Below are positions 8,026 through 14,152 of a stretch of DNA of 14,152 bases, piece after piece. The DNA is from Angelakisella sp. (GTDB lineage Bacteria > Bacillota > Clostridia > Oscillospirales > Ruminococcaceae): positions 1 through 14,152 of the forward strand of contig JAHHTR010000050.1 of NCBI GenBank assembly GCA_020024515.1, in the 5' to 3' direction. The position numbers and the translations under genes are program-made. Position 1 is the stretch's first letter. The number at the start of each line of letters is the position of its first letter. The notes beneath the pieces are model-generated. The model did no database searches and had not been told where the DNA came from. It saw only the letters and a program-made list of their open reading frames with translations.

Positions 8026-8544
8026 TTAATGAAACACGAATTCTTCTCCGCGATTTTCAGGAAATTCAATACTTGAAACAATTAGGTGTAATTCTCTGAA
8101 AAAACCTTTTTCTATAAGCTTAGGTTTCCCTTTTACTTTAATCCACGAATTTTCTTCGGGGTATTCACCATCATAGGTGAGATAAAATCCACCCCAACCA
8201 TCATTTCCGCAACACCCCGGTCCATTTCTGTATACCATTGGTTTTGATTCTGTAATATATGGGTCTAAGTGTTCTGTAAAAATACCTTCTATTATAATTG
8301 TTTTATTTGCATAACACTCAAAATTAAAGTAAATATCGCTTATTTGTGTTAAAAACATATTTTCACCGATAATTAAAATATCTTCATCTTCCTTTGAAGT
8401 TTTATCAGTATTGTTAGATGTGTCAAAAGTAGATACCGATGAATTTAATTCAAAATTATCTTGTTTAGAGTTTTCATTATGGCAACCGCTAAACAATAGC
8501 AGTATCAATGAAACTGCTATTAAAGTAATTTTAAGTTTTATCAT
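8026..8544 (-). CDS. Small lipoprotein with a GPGCCGNDG motif, last gene of the zinc operon
   Basis: A 172-residue exported lipoprotein of unknown function. The signal sequence (about 1-20) ends in a lipobox, LFSG-C21, followed by a Ser/Thr/Asn/acidic tether (22-55). The folded part (about 57-168) is beta-rich and contains IIIEGIF, GPGCCGNDGWGGF (C111, C112) and SWIKVKGK. This pattern is reminiscent of the C-terminal OB-fold-like region of TIGR03943/DUF1980 proteins, which also has a CC motif. The likeness is from memory and tentative. The start is the ATG at 8544, which overlaps the znuB stop as TAATG and follows GGAAAGGTG. A longer in-frame extension into znuB exists but lacks a signal peptide. 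Co-transcription with znuB suggests an envelope role in zinc handling, perhaps metal binding through the Cys pair. Confidence 0.82.
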   Translation of the reverse strand: MIKLKITLIAVSLILLLFSGCHNENSKQDNFELNSSVSTFDTSNNTDKTSKEDEDILIIGENMFLTQISDIYFNFECYANKTIIIEGIFTEHLDPYITESKPMVYRNGPGCCGNDGWGGFYLTYDGEYPEENSWIKVKGKPKLIEKGFFRELHLIVSSIEFPENRGEEFVFH

Positions 8545-9371
8545 TACTGTAACACCTTTCCTTTTATCCAAGCAATTACTGAAAAAATTATAAAGAAGAT
8601 AATATTTAAAATAGCTATTGTGGCTCCTGTCGGTGTAGCATATAGATATGATAGAGTAAGTCCTGTTAAAAAACATATTAATGATAAAATTGATGAGCAG
8701 ATGACTACCAAACGAAATTGCTTGATTAATTGCATAGATGTAAGTGCAGGAAAGATAATAAGACTTGATATTAATAATGCACCCATTGTACGCATACCCA
8801 ATACAATAGTAAATGATGTCAATAATGCTATAACCATATTGAAAATATCAGTTTTTGTTCCTGTTACTTTGGCAAAAGTTTCGTCAAAGGTTACAGCAAA
8901 AATTCTGTTATAACATAGTATAAAGATAACAATTACAAAAATTGAAAGTATGATAGTAAGGTACAATTCATTCTGATTTACACCCAAAATAGAGCCAAAT
9001 AAATAATTGCAAACATCAGTGTTCATACCTGTGCTTAATGAAATTGCCATTACACCAAAAGCGAGAGAACCTGTGGATATTATGGCGATAGCAGCGTCGC
9101 CCTTTATTTTGCTATTGTCTTTTATGCGCAATAATAAAAAAGCTGTTATAACAACAGTAACTAATGAAATAGGCAGTGGAGATTTGTGTAAAGCTGTGGC
9201 TATTGCAAGAGAGCCAAATCCTACATGAGAAAGTCCGTCACCAATCATAGAATATCGTTTAAGGACCATACTGACCCCAAGTAAAGATGCGCAAAGTGCT
9301 ACTAAAACACCAACAATCAATGCTCGTCGCATAAAAGGATAGGAAAGCATTTCCAAAAAAATATTAAACAT
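8544..9371 (-). CDS. znuB: Zinc ABC transporter permease (ZnuB/AdcB family)
   Basis: Membrane subunit of a high-affinity zinc importer of the ABC-3 (ZnuB/AdcB/MntB) family. The 275-residue protein is almost wholly hydrophobic, with roughly eight membrane segments. It carries the family signature in the first cytoplasmic/membrane turn (SMIGDGLSHVGFG, residues 41-53) and the typical MRTMGALLISSLIIFPA stretch later on. The chosen ATG at 9371 lies behind AGAAGGAGAAG and overlaps the end of znuC by eight bases. An upstream in-frame start at 9425 would add 18 residues that overlap znuC and has no comparable ribosome binding site. The stop overlaps the lipoprotein start by one base. Zinc rather than manganese is inferred from the ZinT-bearing binding protein and the Fur-family regulator in the same operon. 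Confidence 0.92.
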   Translation of the reverse strand: MFNIFLEMLSYPFMRRALIVGVLVALCASLLGVSMVLKRYSMIGDGLSHVGFGSLAIATALHKSPLPISLVTVVITAFLLLRIKDNSKIKGDAAIAIISTGSLAFGVMAISLSTGMNTDVCNYLFGSILGVNQNELYLTIILSIFVIVIFILCYNRIFAVTFDETFAKVTGTKTDIFNMVIALLTSFTIVLGMRTMGALLISSLIIFPALTSMQLIKQFRLVVICSSILSLICFLTGLTLSYLYATPTGATIAILNIIFFIIFSVIAWIKGKVLQ

Positions 9372-10077
9372 AGTTTGCTTCTCCTTCTGCAAAATTTTGA
9401 GCAAGAACAGTATTACTATACTCACTTACTGTACCAAAAAAAGAGTTATTATTATGCAAATGTAAAACTTTATTCGCATAGGATAATATATTTTGTATAT
9501 CATGAGATACCATAATAACAGTTAAACCCATATCTTTATTGATTTTTGCAATTAACTCATATAGTTCTTTTGTTACAAGTGGATCAAGTCCTGCGACAGG
9601 TTCATCAAGTACCAATAATTTTTCAGTTGCGCAAAGAGCTCTTGCAAGCAGTACACGACGTTGCTGCCCACCAGATAATTCTCGGTAAGATTGTTTTTTT
9701 AGGTTTAAAATACCTAGTTGCTTCATTTTTTCTTCTGCCATTAATTTTTCTTTTTTTCCGTAAAAAGGCTTCCATTTTAATTTATTTAAACATCCTGAAA
9801 GGACTATTTCAAATACACTTGCCGGAAAATCCTTTTGGATTTCATTTTGTTGTGGCAAGTACCCTATTTCTCTTAATTTAAGATTGTCACCGATAGAAAT
9901 ATTGCCATTTATAGGAGTTTTTAATTGTAATATCCCTTTGATTAAAGTACTTTTGCCCACACCGTTTTCGCCGACGATACAAATATAATCTCCATTTTCA
10001 ATATTAAATGTTATGTTTTTTCCAACTACTTTACCATCATAAGAAAAAGATACATTTTTGCAAATTAAAAGTGACAT
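9364..10077 (-). CDS. znuC: Zinc ABC transporter ATP-binding protein (ZnuC/AdcC family)
   Basis: Cytoplasmic ATPase that powers zinc import through the ZnuB permease. The 237-residue length is typical. Motifs in order are Walker A GENGVGKST (36-44), a Q-loop in GYLPQQ (Q76), the signature LSGGQQRR (134-141), Walker B LLVLDEP (154-160) and the switch histidine H192 in VSHD. The ATG at 10077 lies one base after the stop of the binding-protein gene. The ribosome binding site GCAGGAGGC is inside the end of that gene. The 3' end overlaps znuB by eight bases, so the three transport genes are translationally coupled. Confidence 0.95.
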   Translation of the reverse strand: MSLLICKNVSFSYDGKVVGKNITFNIENGDYICIVGENGVGKSTLIKGILQLKTPINGNISIGDNLKLREIGYLPQQNEIQKDFPASVFEIVLSGCLNKLKWKPFYGKKEKLMAEEKMKQLGILNLKKQSYRELSGGQQRRVLLARALCATEKLLVLDEPVAGLDPLVTKELYELIAKINKDMGLTVIMVSHDIQNILSYANKVLHLHNNNSFFGTVSEYSNTVLAQNFAEGEANYV

Positions 10078-10078
10078 A

Positions 10079-11689
10079 TTATGATAATGCCTCCTGCAAT
10101 AGTTTTATATTATTTTGCATAAGTGATAGATATGTAGCTCCGTTTTTCATTTCATCAGCCGATACATTGTGGCAAGAATGAAACATAGCTTTTTTTGCAT
10201 TGGTAGCCTCACAAACAGAATCGGCAATTTTTTCGTTTGAAAATTCAATAGTGAAAACAACAGGTATTTTTTCTGCTTGTACTTTATCTATAAGAAAAGC
10301 AACAGTAGAAGGGCTCGCATCTGTTGATGCTGAGCAACCTGAAAATGCCGCATAATATTTAAGTCCGTATTCATCGGCAAAATAGCGGAAAGGAAAACGG
10401 TCTGCAAAGATAATTGTTTTTTTGGAAGAATTAGAAACTACTTTATGGAAACTATCATTAAGTTCTTTTAATTCCTCAATATATTTTGCGCTGTTGTTTT
10501 GATAACTTTTTTTATTGTTGGGATCTTTTTCTATTAGAACATCTGTTATTTTTTCAACAATTTTGATTGCATTTACAGGTGAAGTCCAAACATGCTCATC
10601 GATTTCTTCGTGTTCATGAGAATGTGAATGCCCAATCATATTTTCTGCAATTTCTTTTCCTGTTAGCTTACTGCTGAAATAAGTAGGCCAGTTATCAAAT
10701 TCATTTGATAATATATTAAAGCTGTCATTTCCAACATAGATATGAAAATGTTCAGGATTTTCTTTTGGAGATATTTCATGGTCGCTGAATTGAACATATT
10801 TAGGTGCTTTTGTATCTTTATCTATTGCTTCAAATTGGTAACGAACACTTTTTTTGCCGTTTTTCTTTGTCAAAATTGTATAACCTTTATACGCATATTT
10901 TGATGATGTCTCTTGTCCGTTTGTATAAAAATAAATTTTGTCATCTTCAATTTTTATACGTTCTATGTCAGTTTTAAAGCCTTTGGTATAAATCTCTTTG
11001 TATTCTTTTTCAGTTTTATCTTTATTGTCTTCTGCTTTGTGGTGAAATACTTCATCAAGTTCACCTTTTAGTAGGTGAGGATATGCAGATTGCCAATCAC
11101 CTTTCCAATCATTGAGAGTTCTGTCTTTTACATCTGAATCTTCAAAGTCATCATGATGGTGGTGATGCTCGTGCTCGTGCTCGTGCTCATGCTCATGCTC
11201 GTGCTCATGCTCGTGCTCGTGCTCATGCTCATGCTCATGCTCGTGCTCGTGCTCATGCTCATGCTCATGCTCCATACCCTCAACAATTTCTTCATTTACA
11301 GTATTTACACAATCTATTAACTTGATTGTATCAGGTCGTTTATCTTTCATAGAAGAAAGAATATCATCTATCCAAACATCATTTTCACCGCCTGTATAGA
11401 TAAATAAATCAGCATTTTGAATTGATTTAATATCTTGTGGGCTTGGATCAAAAGAATGGGTTTCCATACCGGGTTTGAGTAGCATTGTAACATTTGCTTT
11501 GTCTTTTGTAATTTGCCTTGTGAAATCATATTGTGGGAAAATAGTTGTTACAATGTTTAATTTTTTTTCAGAAACTTCGTTTGAATGACTTTCCTGCGTT
11601 TGAGAACTGATTGATTTTGTATTGTTGCAACCGACCAATAGGTTAGCTAACACTAACATTGATGCAATTATTGACAATTTACGTTTCAT
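10079..11689 (-). CDS. adcA: Zinc-binding lipoprotein: ZnuA/AdcA fold with an internal ZinT domain and (HE)17 tract
   Basis: Captures zinc outside the membrane and delivers it to ZnuB. The 536-residue protein begins with a lipoprotein signal (lipobox LLVG-C21). Residues 44-135 are the first half of a ZnuA/AdcA fold, with the metal-ligand histidine H78 in GMETHSF. A (His-Glu)17 tract (141-174) and five more histidines follow. A full ZinT/YodA-like domain occupies about 182-350, including QFSDHEISP, HFHIYVGN (H304, H314, H316) and the NWPTYF segment. A second short His-rich stretch, HSHSHEH (354-360), leads to the second half of ZnuA (362-536), with H366 in DEHVWTSP. In streptococcal AdcA the ZinT domain is C-terminal; here it is inserted at the His-rich loop. 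The usual third ligand histidine (H-D-A-F/Y-type motif) is replaced by DRFPFRYF. Cys and His residues appear late (C452, C492, SCHN at 504-507). GGAGGT precedes the start by about eight bases. Confidence 0.93.
   Translation of the reverse strand: MKRKLSIIASMLVLANLLVGCNNTKSISSQTQESHSNEVSEKKLNIVTTIFPQYDFTRQITKDKANVTMLLKPGMETHSFDPSPQDIKSIQNADLFIYTGGENDVWIDDILSSMKDKRPDTIKLIDCVNTVNEEIVEGMEHEHEHEHEHEHEHEHEHEHEHEHEHEHEHEHEHEHHHHHDDFEDSDVKDRTLNDWKGDWQSAYPHLLKGELDEVFHHKAEDNKDKTEKEYKEIYTKGFKTDIERIKIEDDKIYFYTNGQETSSKYAYKGYTILTKKNGKKSVRYQFEAIDKDTKAPKYVQFSDHEISPKENPEHFHIYVGNDSFNILSNEFDNWPTYFSSKLTGKEIAENMIGHSHSHEHEEIDEHVWTSPVNAIKIVEKITDVLIEKDPNNKKSYQNNSAKYIEELKELNDSFHKVVSNSSKKTIIFADRFPFRYFADEYGLKYYAAFSGCSASTDASPSTVAFLIDKVQAEKIPVVFTIEFSNEKIADSVCEATNAKKAMFHSCHNVSADEMKNGATYLSLMQNNIKLLQEALS
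11167..11268 (-). repeat. Hexanucleotide tandem repeat coding for (His-Glu)17
   Basis: Seventeen uninterrupted copies of GCTC(G/A)T, read on the - strand as His-Glu. Only the His codon third base varies (CAT or CAC). The order of variants shows a perfect 30-base tandem duplication at 11209-11238 and 11239-11268, a sign of recent expansion. Unit changes keep the frame, so length variation would alter only the metal-binding tract. Confidence 0.95.
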
Positions 11690-11722
11690 AAAAAAACCTC
11701 CAAAATATATAGATTATGTAAA

Positions 11723-11743
11723 CAAAATAATATAGTTATTTTG
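11723..11743. repeat. Short inverted repeat upstream of adcA
   Basis: CAAAATAA (11723-11730) and TTATTTTG (11736-11743) form a perfect 8-base dyad with a 5-base spacer. It lies in the 59-base gap between the small membrane-protein gene and adcA. It could be an operator for an internal promoter or a weak RNA hairpin. No good -35/-10 pair was found beside it. Confidence 0.45.
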
Positions 11744-11748
11744 AAGGT

Positions 11749-12060
11749 TTAATTATTTAACTTAACCTTTAATTGAATAGGAGAATATGAAAAAAAAGTA
11801 ACAAGATACAAATATTTTTTGGTAATTATCTGATTTAGTAAAGCAATTAATATATGTACAGTTATAATAAGGCTTAAAATCTCTTGGCAACAATTTTCCA
11901 TAATTCTGATATTTTCACAAGTTTGACAATGCTCGCCTATACAATTATGGTTTATTTCTTTGATTATATATACAAAAGAAAACAGAAGCATAACTGTAAA
12001 ACAAACACAAAGAGCCATTGCAATTATTTTTATTAACTTTTTATAGCTCTTTTTATTCAT
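11749..12060 (-). CDS. Small Cys-rich two-helix membrane protein in the zinc operon
   Basis: A 103-residue hypothetical protein. It has a first membrane helix (about 9-33), a short loop rich in possible metal ligands (H38, C40, H44, C45, C48, C57, C58), a second helix (about 60-78) and a tail ending in PIQLKVKLNN. The N-terminal Lys-rich start suggests both ends are cytoplasmic and the Cys/His loop is outside. I associate similar small proteins with an HxC..C..C loop with clostridial zinc/Fur operons, but know no named function. The ATG follows AAGGAG and is 15 bases after the zur stop. A role in zinc sensing or hand-over is inferred only from position and ligands. Confidence 0.8.
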   Translation of the reverse strand: MNKKSYKKLIKIIAMALCVCFTVMLLFSFVYIIKEINHNCIGEHCQTCENIRIMENCCQEILSLIITVHILIALLNQIITKKYLYLVTFFSYSPIQLKVKLNN

Positions 12061-12075
12061 TTACAATACTCCTTT

Positions 12076-12489
12076 TTAATTTTTTTCTTCACAATCTTTG
12101 CAAATACCGGAAAAAACGGTTTGCATAAGGTTGATTTTATTACTCTCTTTTTCTTTCATTTGTAAAGCTATGTTTTGTAATTCTTTATTTTGAAAATGTA
12201 ATAGTTTTTTGCATTTTTCACAGCGAAAATGAAATAACTCTTTACTCATATTGTCATCATTATTGTATTGATAGCAATAACCTATATTCTCATCTAATAA
12301 ATATTTGTTTACAATGCCTTCGTTTACTAAATGTCTCATATAGCGATATACAGTTGGAAGACTTATTTTTATATTATCTTTTTCAAGTTGATGTGTTATT
12401 TGAGCAATTGTTAAATGAGTGTCTTTGTTATTTTCCAAATAATTTAAAATGATAGTTTTTTGTTTTGTTTGGTACGAAGATCTGGACAA
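12076..12489 (-). CDS. zur: Fur-family zinc uptake regulator (Zur-like), TTG start
   Basis: DNA-binding metal-responsive repressor of the Fur family, most likely zinc-sensing because it heads a zinc-import operon. Residues about 1-75 form the winged-helix domain (TIAQIT..., then SLPTVYRYMRHL as recognition helix). The rest is the dimerisation domain, with HFRCEKC and a C-terminal CKDC. These two CxxC pairs (C90/C93 and C130/C133) form the structural zinc site typical of many family members. The start chosen is TTG at 12489, giving a protein beginning MSRSSYQTKQ, because GGAGGAG sits directly upstream. A second in-frame TTG at 12519 would add ten residues, but it lies close to the predicted transcript start and inside the operator palindrome. 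No in-frame ATG fits. The product is 137 residues, normal for the family. Fur or PerR identity is less likely but not excluded. Confidence 0.9.
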   Translation of the reverse strand: MSRSSYQTKQKTIILNYLENNKDTHLTIAQITHQLEKDNIKISLPTVYRYMRHLVNEGIVNKYLLDENIGYCYQYNNDDNMSKELFHFRCEKCKKLLHFQNKELQNIALQMKEKESNKINLMQTVFSGICKDCEEKN

Positions 12490-12493
12490 ATTA

Positions 12494-12500
12494 CTCCTCC
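12494..12500 (-). promoter_or_regulatory. Ribosome binding site that fixes the zur TTG start
   Basis: GGAGGAG on the - strand ends four bases before the TTG at 12489, or six bases if the core GGAGG is counted. It makes that non-ATG codon the best start and rejects the upstream TTG at 12519. Confidence 0.8.
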
Positions 12501-12514
12501 ATCTTTTTTGAATT

Positions 12515-12529
12515 TGCAAATTATTATCA
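12515..12529 (-). promoter_or_regulatory. Fur-family 7-1-7 operator at the zur promoter
   Basis: TGATAATAATTTGCA on the - strand matches the Fur-type inverted repeat TGATAAT-N-ATTATCA at 12 of 14 positions. It starts at the last base of the -10 box and covers the likely transcription start, a position suited to repression. It overlaps a perfect 12-base palindrome, AATTTGCAAATT, at 12511-12522. Binding by the Zur-like protein would give autoregulation; this is inferred. Confidence 0.55.
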
Positions 12530-12557
12530 TTTTAACATTGTTTATTTTCTTTGTCAA
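12529..12557 (-). promoter_or_regulatory. Promoter of the zinc operon
   Basis: TTGACA (12557-12552) and TAAAAT (12534-12529) are 17 bases apart, with TGT forming an extended -10. No clear terminator separates zur from the downstream transport genes, so this promoter may drive the whole six-gene operon. Confidence 0.8.
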
Positions 12558-12583
12558 CTTATAAAATTAAGTTATAGTTTATT

Positions 12584-14092
12584 TTATATATCTGATATCA
12601 TTTTTAAAAACGTTTTCTTTTGATTGTGTTCAACTCTTTTTTGTATTAAGTTAATGTCATAATTATTTATTTCGGCAGAAATTGAAATAATGAAATTATC
12701 TTTTGATATATCCAGTTGCCTTAAGATATTTTCAAGTCTGTGATTTACAATAATGATACTGTCTTTTAGTCCATATAGAAAATTCATTTTTTGAGAATTT
12801 AAAAGAAATTGAGTAATAGTTATTTTTTGTGATGAAAAACTTTTATTGAGTGCAAGTTCCATTATTTCAAGCTCTATGATTAAATCTGAAACAATAACTA
12901 CATTAACAGGTGCTATAAATTGTCTTAGAATAGTTTCCAGTTGTATGGAAAAACAACATATATGGTTAGTATCAATCGGATATTTTATATTATTTTCTTT
13001 ACGCCATTCTTCCAATATTTCTGTAACAATTTGATTTACTTTAAGTGTAGAAGGATTTCTTTTTGAGACCCAATAGAAATGTTTATCCGGAATAATACAC
13101 TGTAAATTAAATATAAATTTTTTTGAAAAATAAATAAGAAGAGCACGCATAGCACGATTGCTTTGTATATCAATCTTAAATCTATTTTCAAGTAATTGAA
13201 TTAAATGTTTAAATTGAACGTTACCGCAAATAATTTCATTTGTAAGTTTTATATCATCTAATGTCCATTTGTCAGCAAGAATACAACTGTTTGTTGCGCA
13301 ATATGCCACAAATAAATATTCGTATTCATTTTCGGAAAACTCCAAATTTAGTTCTTTTTCGACAATTTCTTTTAAATAATTTATCATATCATTATATATA
13401 AAGATTGTTTTAAGTTTATCTAAATAATTTGTTTTTTTAAAAGAGATCTCATATTTTTTTCGTTTCCATAACAAAATAAGCAAAGTTTCAAAATATCCAT
13501 ATTCATTTTGAGTGTTTTCCAAAAATTTTAAATCTATGACCTTATTTGTTGCTAAAATAAATTTTCTTGCTAATTGAATAGACTCTTCATCAATATTTGA
13601 ACAATTAATTCCGTATTTATAGTACAGTAAAGCAATTAGAAAACGAATTCGGTATTCTTCTCCCTCAACCTTGTTTTTATTTATTTTAAGACCTATTATT
13701 TTAAGATATTCTTCACAAAGTTTTTTTGTACGATATGCAGTTGATTTTGACAGAAAATTATCGTCCATAAATTCAGTAAACGATTTATGGTCATCGTTTG
13801 TTATCATAAAGCGAAGACAGTTTAATACATCTGAATCTTTATAAATACTATATAATAAATATAAAGTGTTTCTATTATCACATATAAAAATGGATACAGT
13901 TTGATTTGTTTTTATGATTTTTGCGTTACCGTTAAAATCATCATTTAATTCATCAATAATACTACCTAGACTTGTAGAGTTAAGATTGGTTATGTTATAT
14001 ATATCTTTGATTTCAATACTGGGTGCTGCCCTTAAAATTTGATATAATTGCAGTTTTTTTTGTATTGAATTTTCTAAAAAGTTGTCTAACAT
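12584..14092 (-). CDS. Mga-family transcriptional regulator
   Basis: Large multidomain regulator resembling Mga/AtxA-type proteins, which control surface and virulence genes in Firmicutes. The 502-residue length is close to that of Mga. An N-terminal winged-helix region (about 10-70) is followed by an Mga-type HTH (about 103-148, with LSKSTAYRTKKL as the likely recognition helix). Next come helical PRD-like parts (about 150-370) and a C-terminal EIIB-like alpha/beta domain (about 393-485, beginning PVNVVIVSDL). In the PRD-like part only H296 and H338 are histidines, so classical PTS phosphorylation at several sites is doubtful. The ATG at 14092 follows AAGGAG. A -10-like TATAAT lies at 14142-14137 on the - strand, with any -35 outside the window. 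It ends 97 bases before the zur start and shares its direction, but zur has its own promoter. The target genes are not evident. Confidence 0.8.
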   Translation of the reverse strand: MLDNFLENSIQKKLQLYQILRAAPSIEIKDIYNITNLNSTSLGSIIDELNDDFNGNAKIIKTNQTVSIFICDNRNTLYLLYSIYKDSDVLNCLRFMITNDDHKSFTEFMDDNFLSKSTAYRTKKLCEEYLKIIGLKINKNKVEGEEYRIRFLIALLYYKYGINCSNIDEESIQLARKFILATNKVIDLKFLENTQNEYGYFETLLILLWKRKKYEISFKKTNYLDKLKTIFIYNDMINYLKEIVEKELNLEFSENEYEYLFVAYCATNSCILADKWTLDDIKLTNEIICGNVQFKHLIQLLENRFKIDIQSNRAMRALLIYFSKKFIFNLQCIIPDKHFYWVSKRNPSTLKVNQIVTEILEEWRKENNIKYPIDTNHICCFSIQLETILRQFIAPVNVVIVSDLIIELEIMELALNKSFSSQKITITQFLLNSQKMNFLYGLKDSIIIVNHRLENILRQLDISKDNFIISISAEINNYDINLIQKRVEHNQKKTFLKMISDI

Positions 14093-14152
14093 ATTTTCTC
14101 CTTAAAATTTTACTATATAATAATTTTTTATATAATATTATAGATAATAATT

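Noticed and set aside
8544..8676. Longer N-terminus for the lipoprotein
   Set aside because: The extension lies inside znuB, lacks a signal peptide and would bury the lipobox. The ATG at 8544 has a good ribosome binding site and a TAATG overlap.
8620..9228. Open frames on the + strand opposite znuB
   Set aside because: They are antisense shadows of a clear permease gene and show no start signals.
11167..11268. Possible CRISPR or noncoding repeat array
   Set aside because: The unit is 6 bases with no spacers, and it is in frame as His-Glu codons inside adcA.
12556..12573. Dyad AACTTA...TAAGTT between the Mga-like gene and zur
   Set aside because: The 6-base arms are AT-rich, there is no T-run, and it overlaps the -35 box. 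It is too weak to call a terminator or operator.

Overview
The window is AT-rich DNA with dense coding, clear AGGAGG-type ribosome binding sites and short operons. It fits a low-GC Gram-positive anaerobe (Bacillota, probably a gut Clostridia- or Erysipelotrichia-like commensal). The exact taxon cannot be read from the sequence. There are nine genes, plus promoters, terminators and one notable coding repeat. No tRNA, rRNA, CRISPR array or insertion sequence was seen.

Region 1 (1-6481, + strand) is a two-gene operon. The first gene encodes a 1603-residue secreted M60 (enhancin/ZmpB-like) metallopeptidase with a signal peptide, two FN3 modules, a discoidin-like module and the zinc motif HEIGH. 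Near its N-terminus it also has a complete two-loop dockerin. The second gene overlaps it by ATGA. It encodes a 466-residue surface protein with a signal peptide, a cohesin-like beta-sandwich domain, a second extracellular domain, an acidic linker and a C-terminal membrane anchor. My main hypothesis is that this is a self-contained dockerin/cohesin pair that holds a probable mucin O-glycopeptidase on the cell membrane. A rho-independent terminator closes the operon.

Region 2 (6540-7780, + strand) is a single-gene unit with a near-consensus extended -10 promoter. It encodes a polytopic membrane diguanylate cyclase with intact GGDEF and I-site.

Region 3 (7781-8025) is a convergent intergenic stretch with two strong dyads. 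The one at 7950-7995 probably terminates transcription from both sides.

Region 4 (8026-12557, - strand) is a compact zinc-acquisition operon. Its order is zur (TTG start), a small Cys-rich membrane protein, adcA/znuA, znuC, znuB and a CC-motif lipoprotein. The adcA/znuA protein is unusual: a complete ZinT-like domain and a (His-Glu)17 tract sit inside the ZnuA fold instead of at its C-terminus. A TTGACA-N17-TAAAAT promoter with a Fur-family 7-1-7 box precedes zur, which suggests autoregulated zinc-responsive control.

Region 5 (12584-14092, - strand) encodes a 502-residue Mga-like regulator with HTH, PRD-like and EIIB-like parts. Its target is unknown. The window ends within its promoter region.
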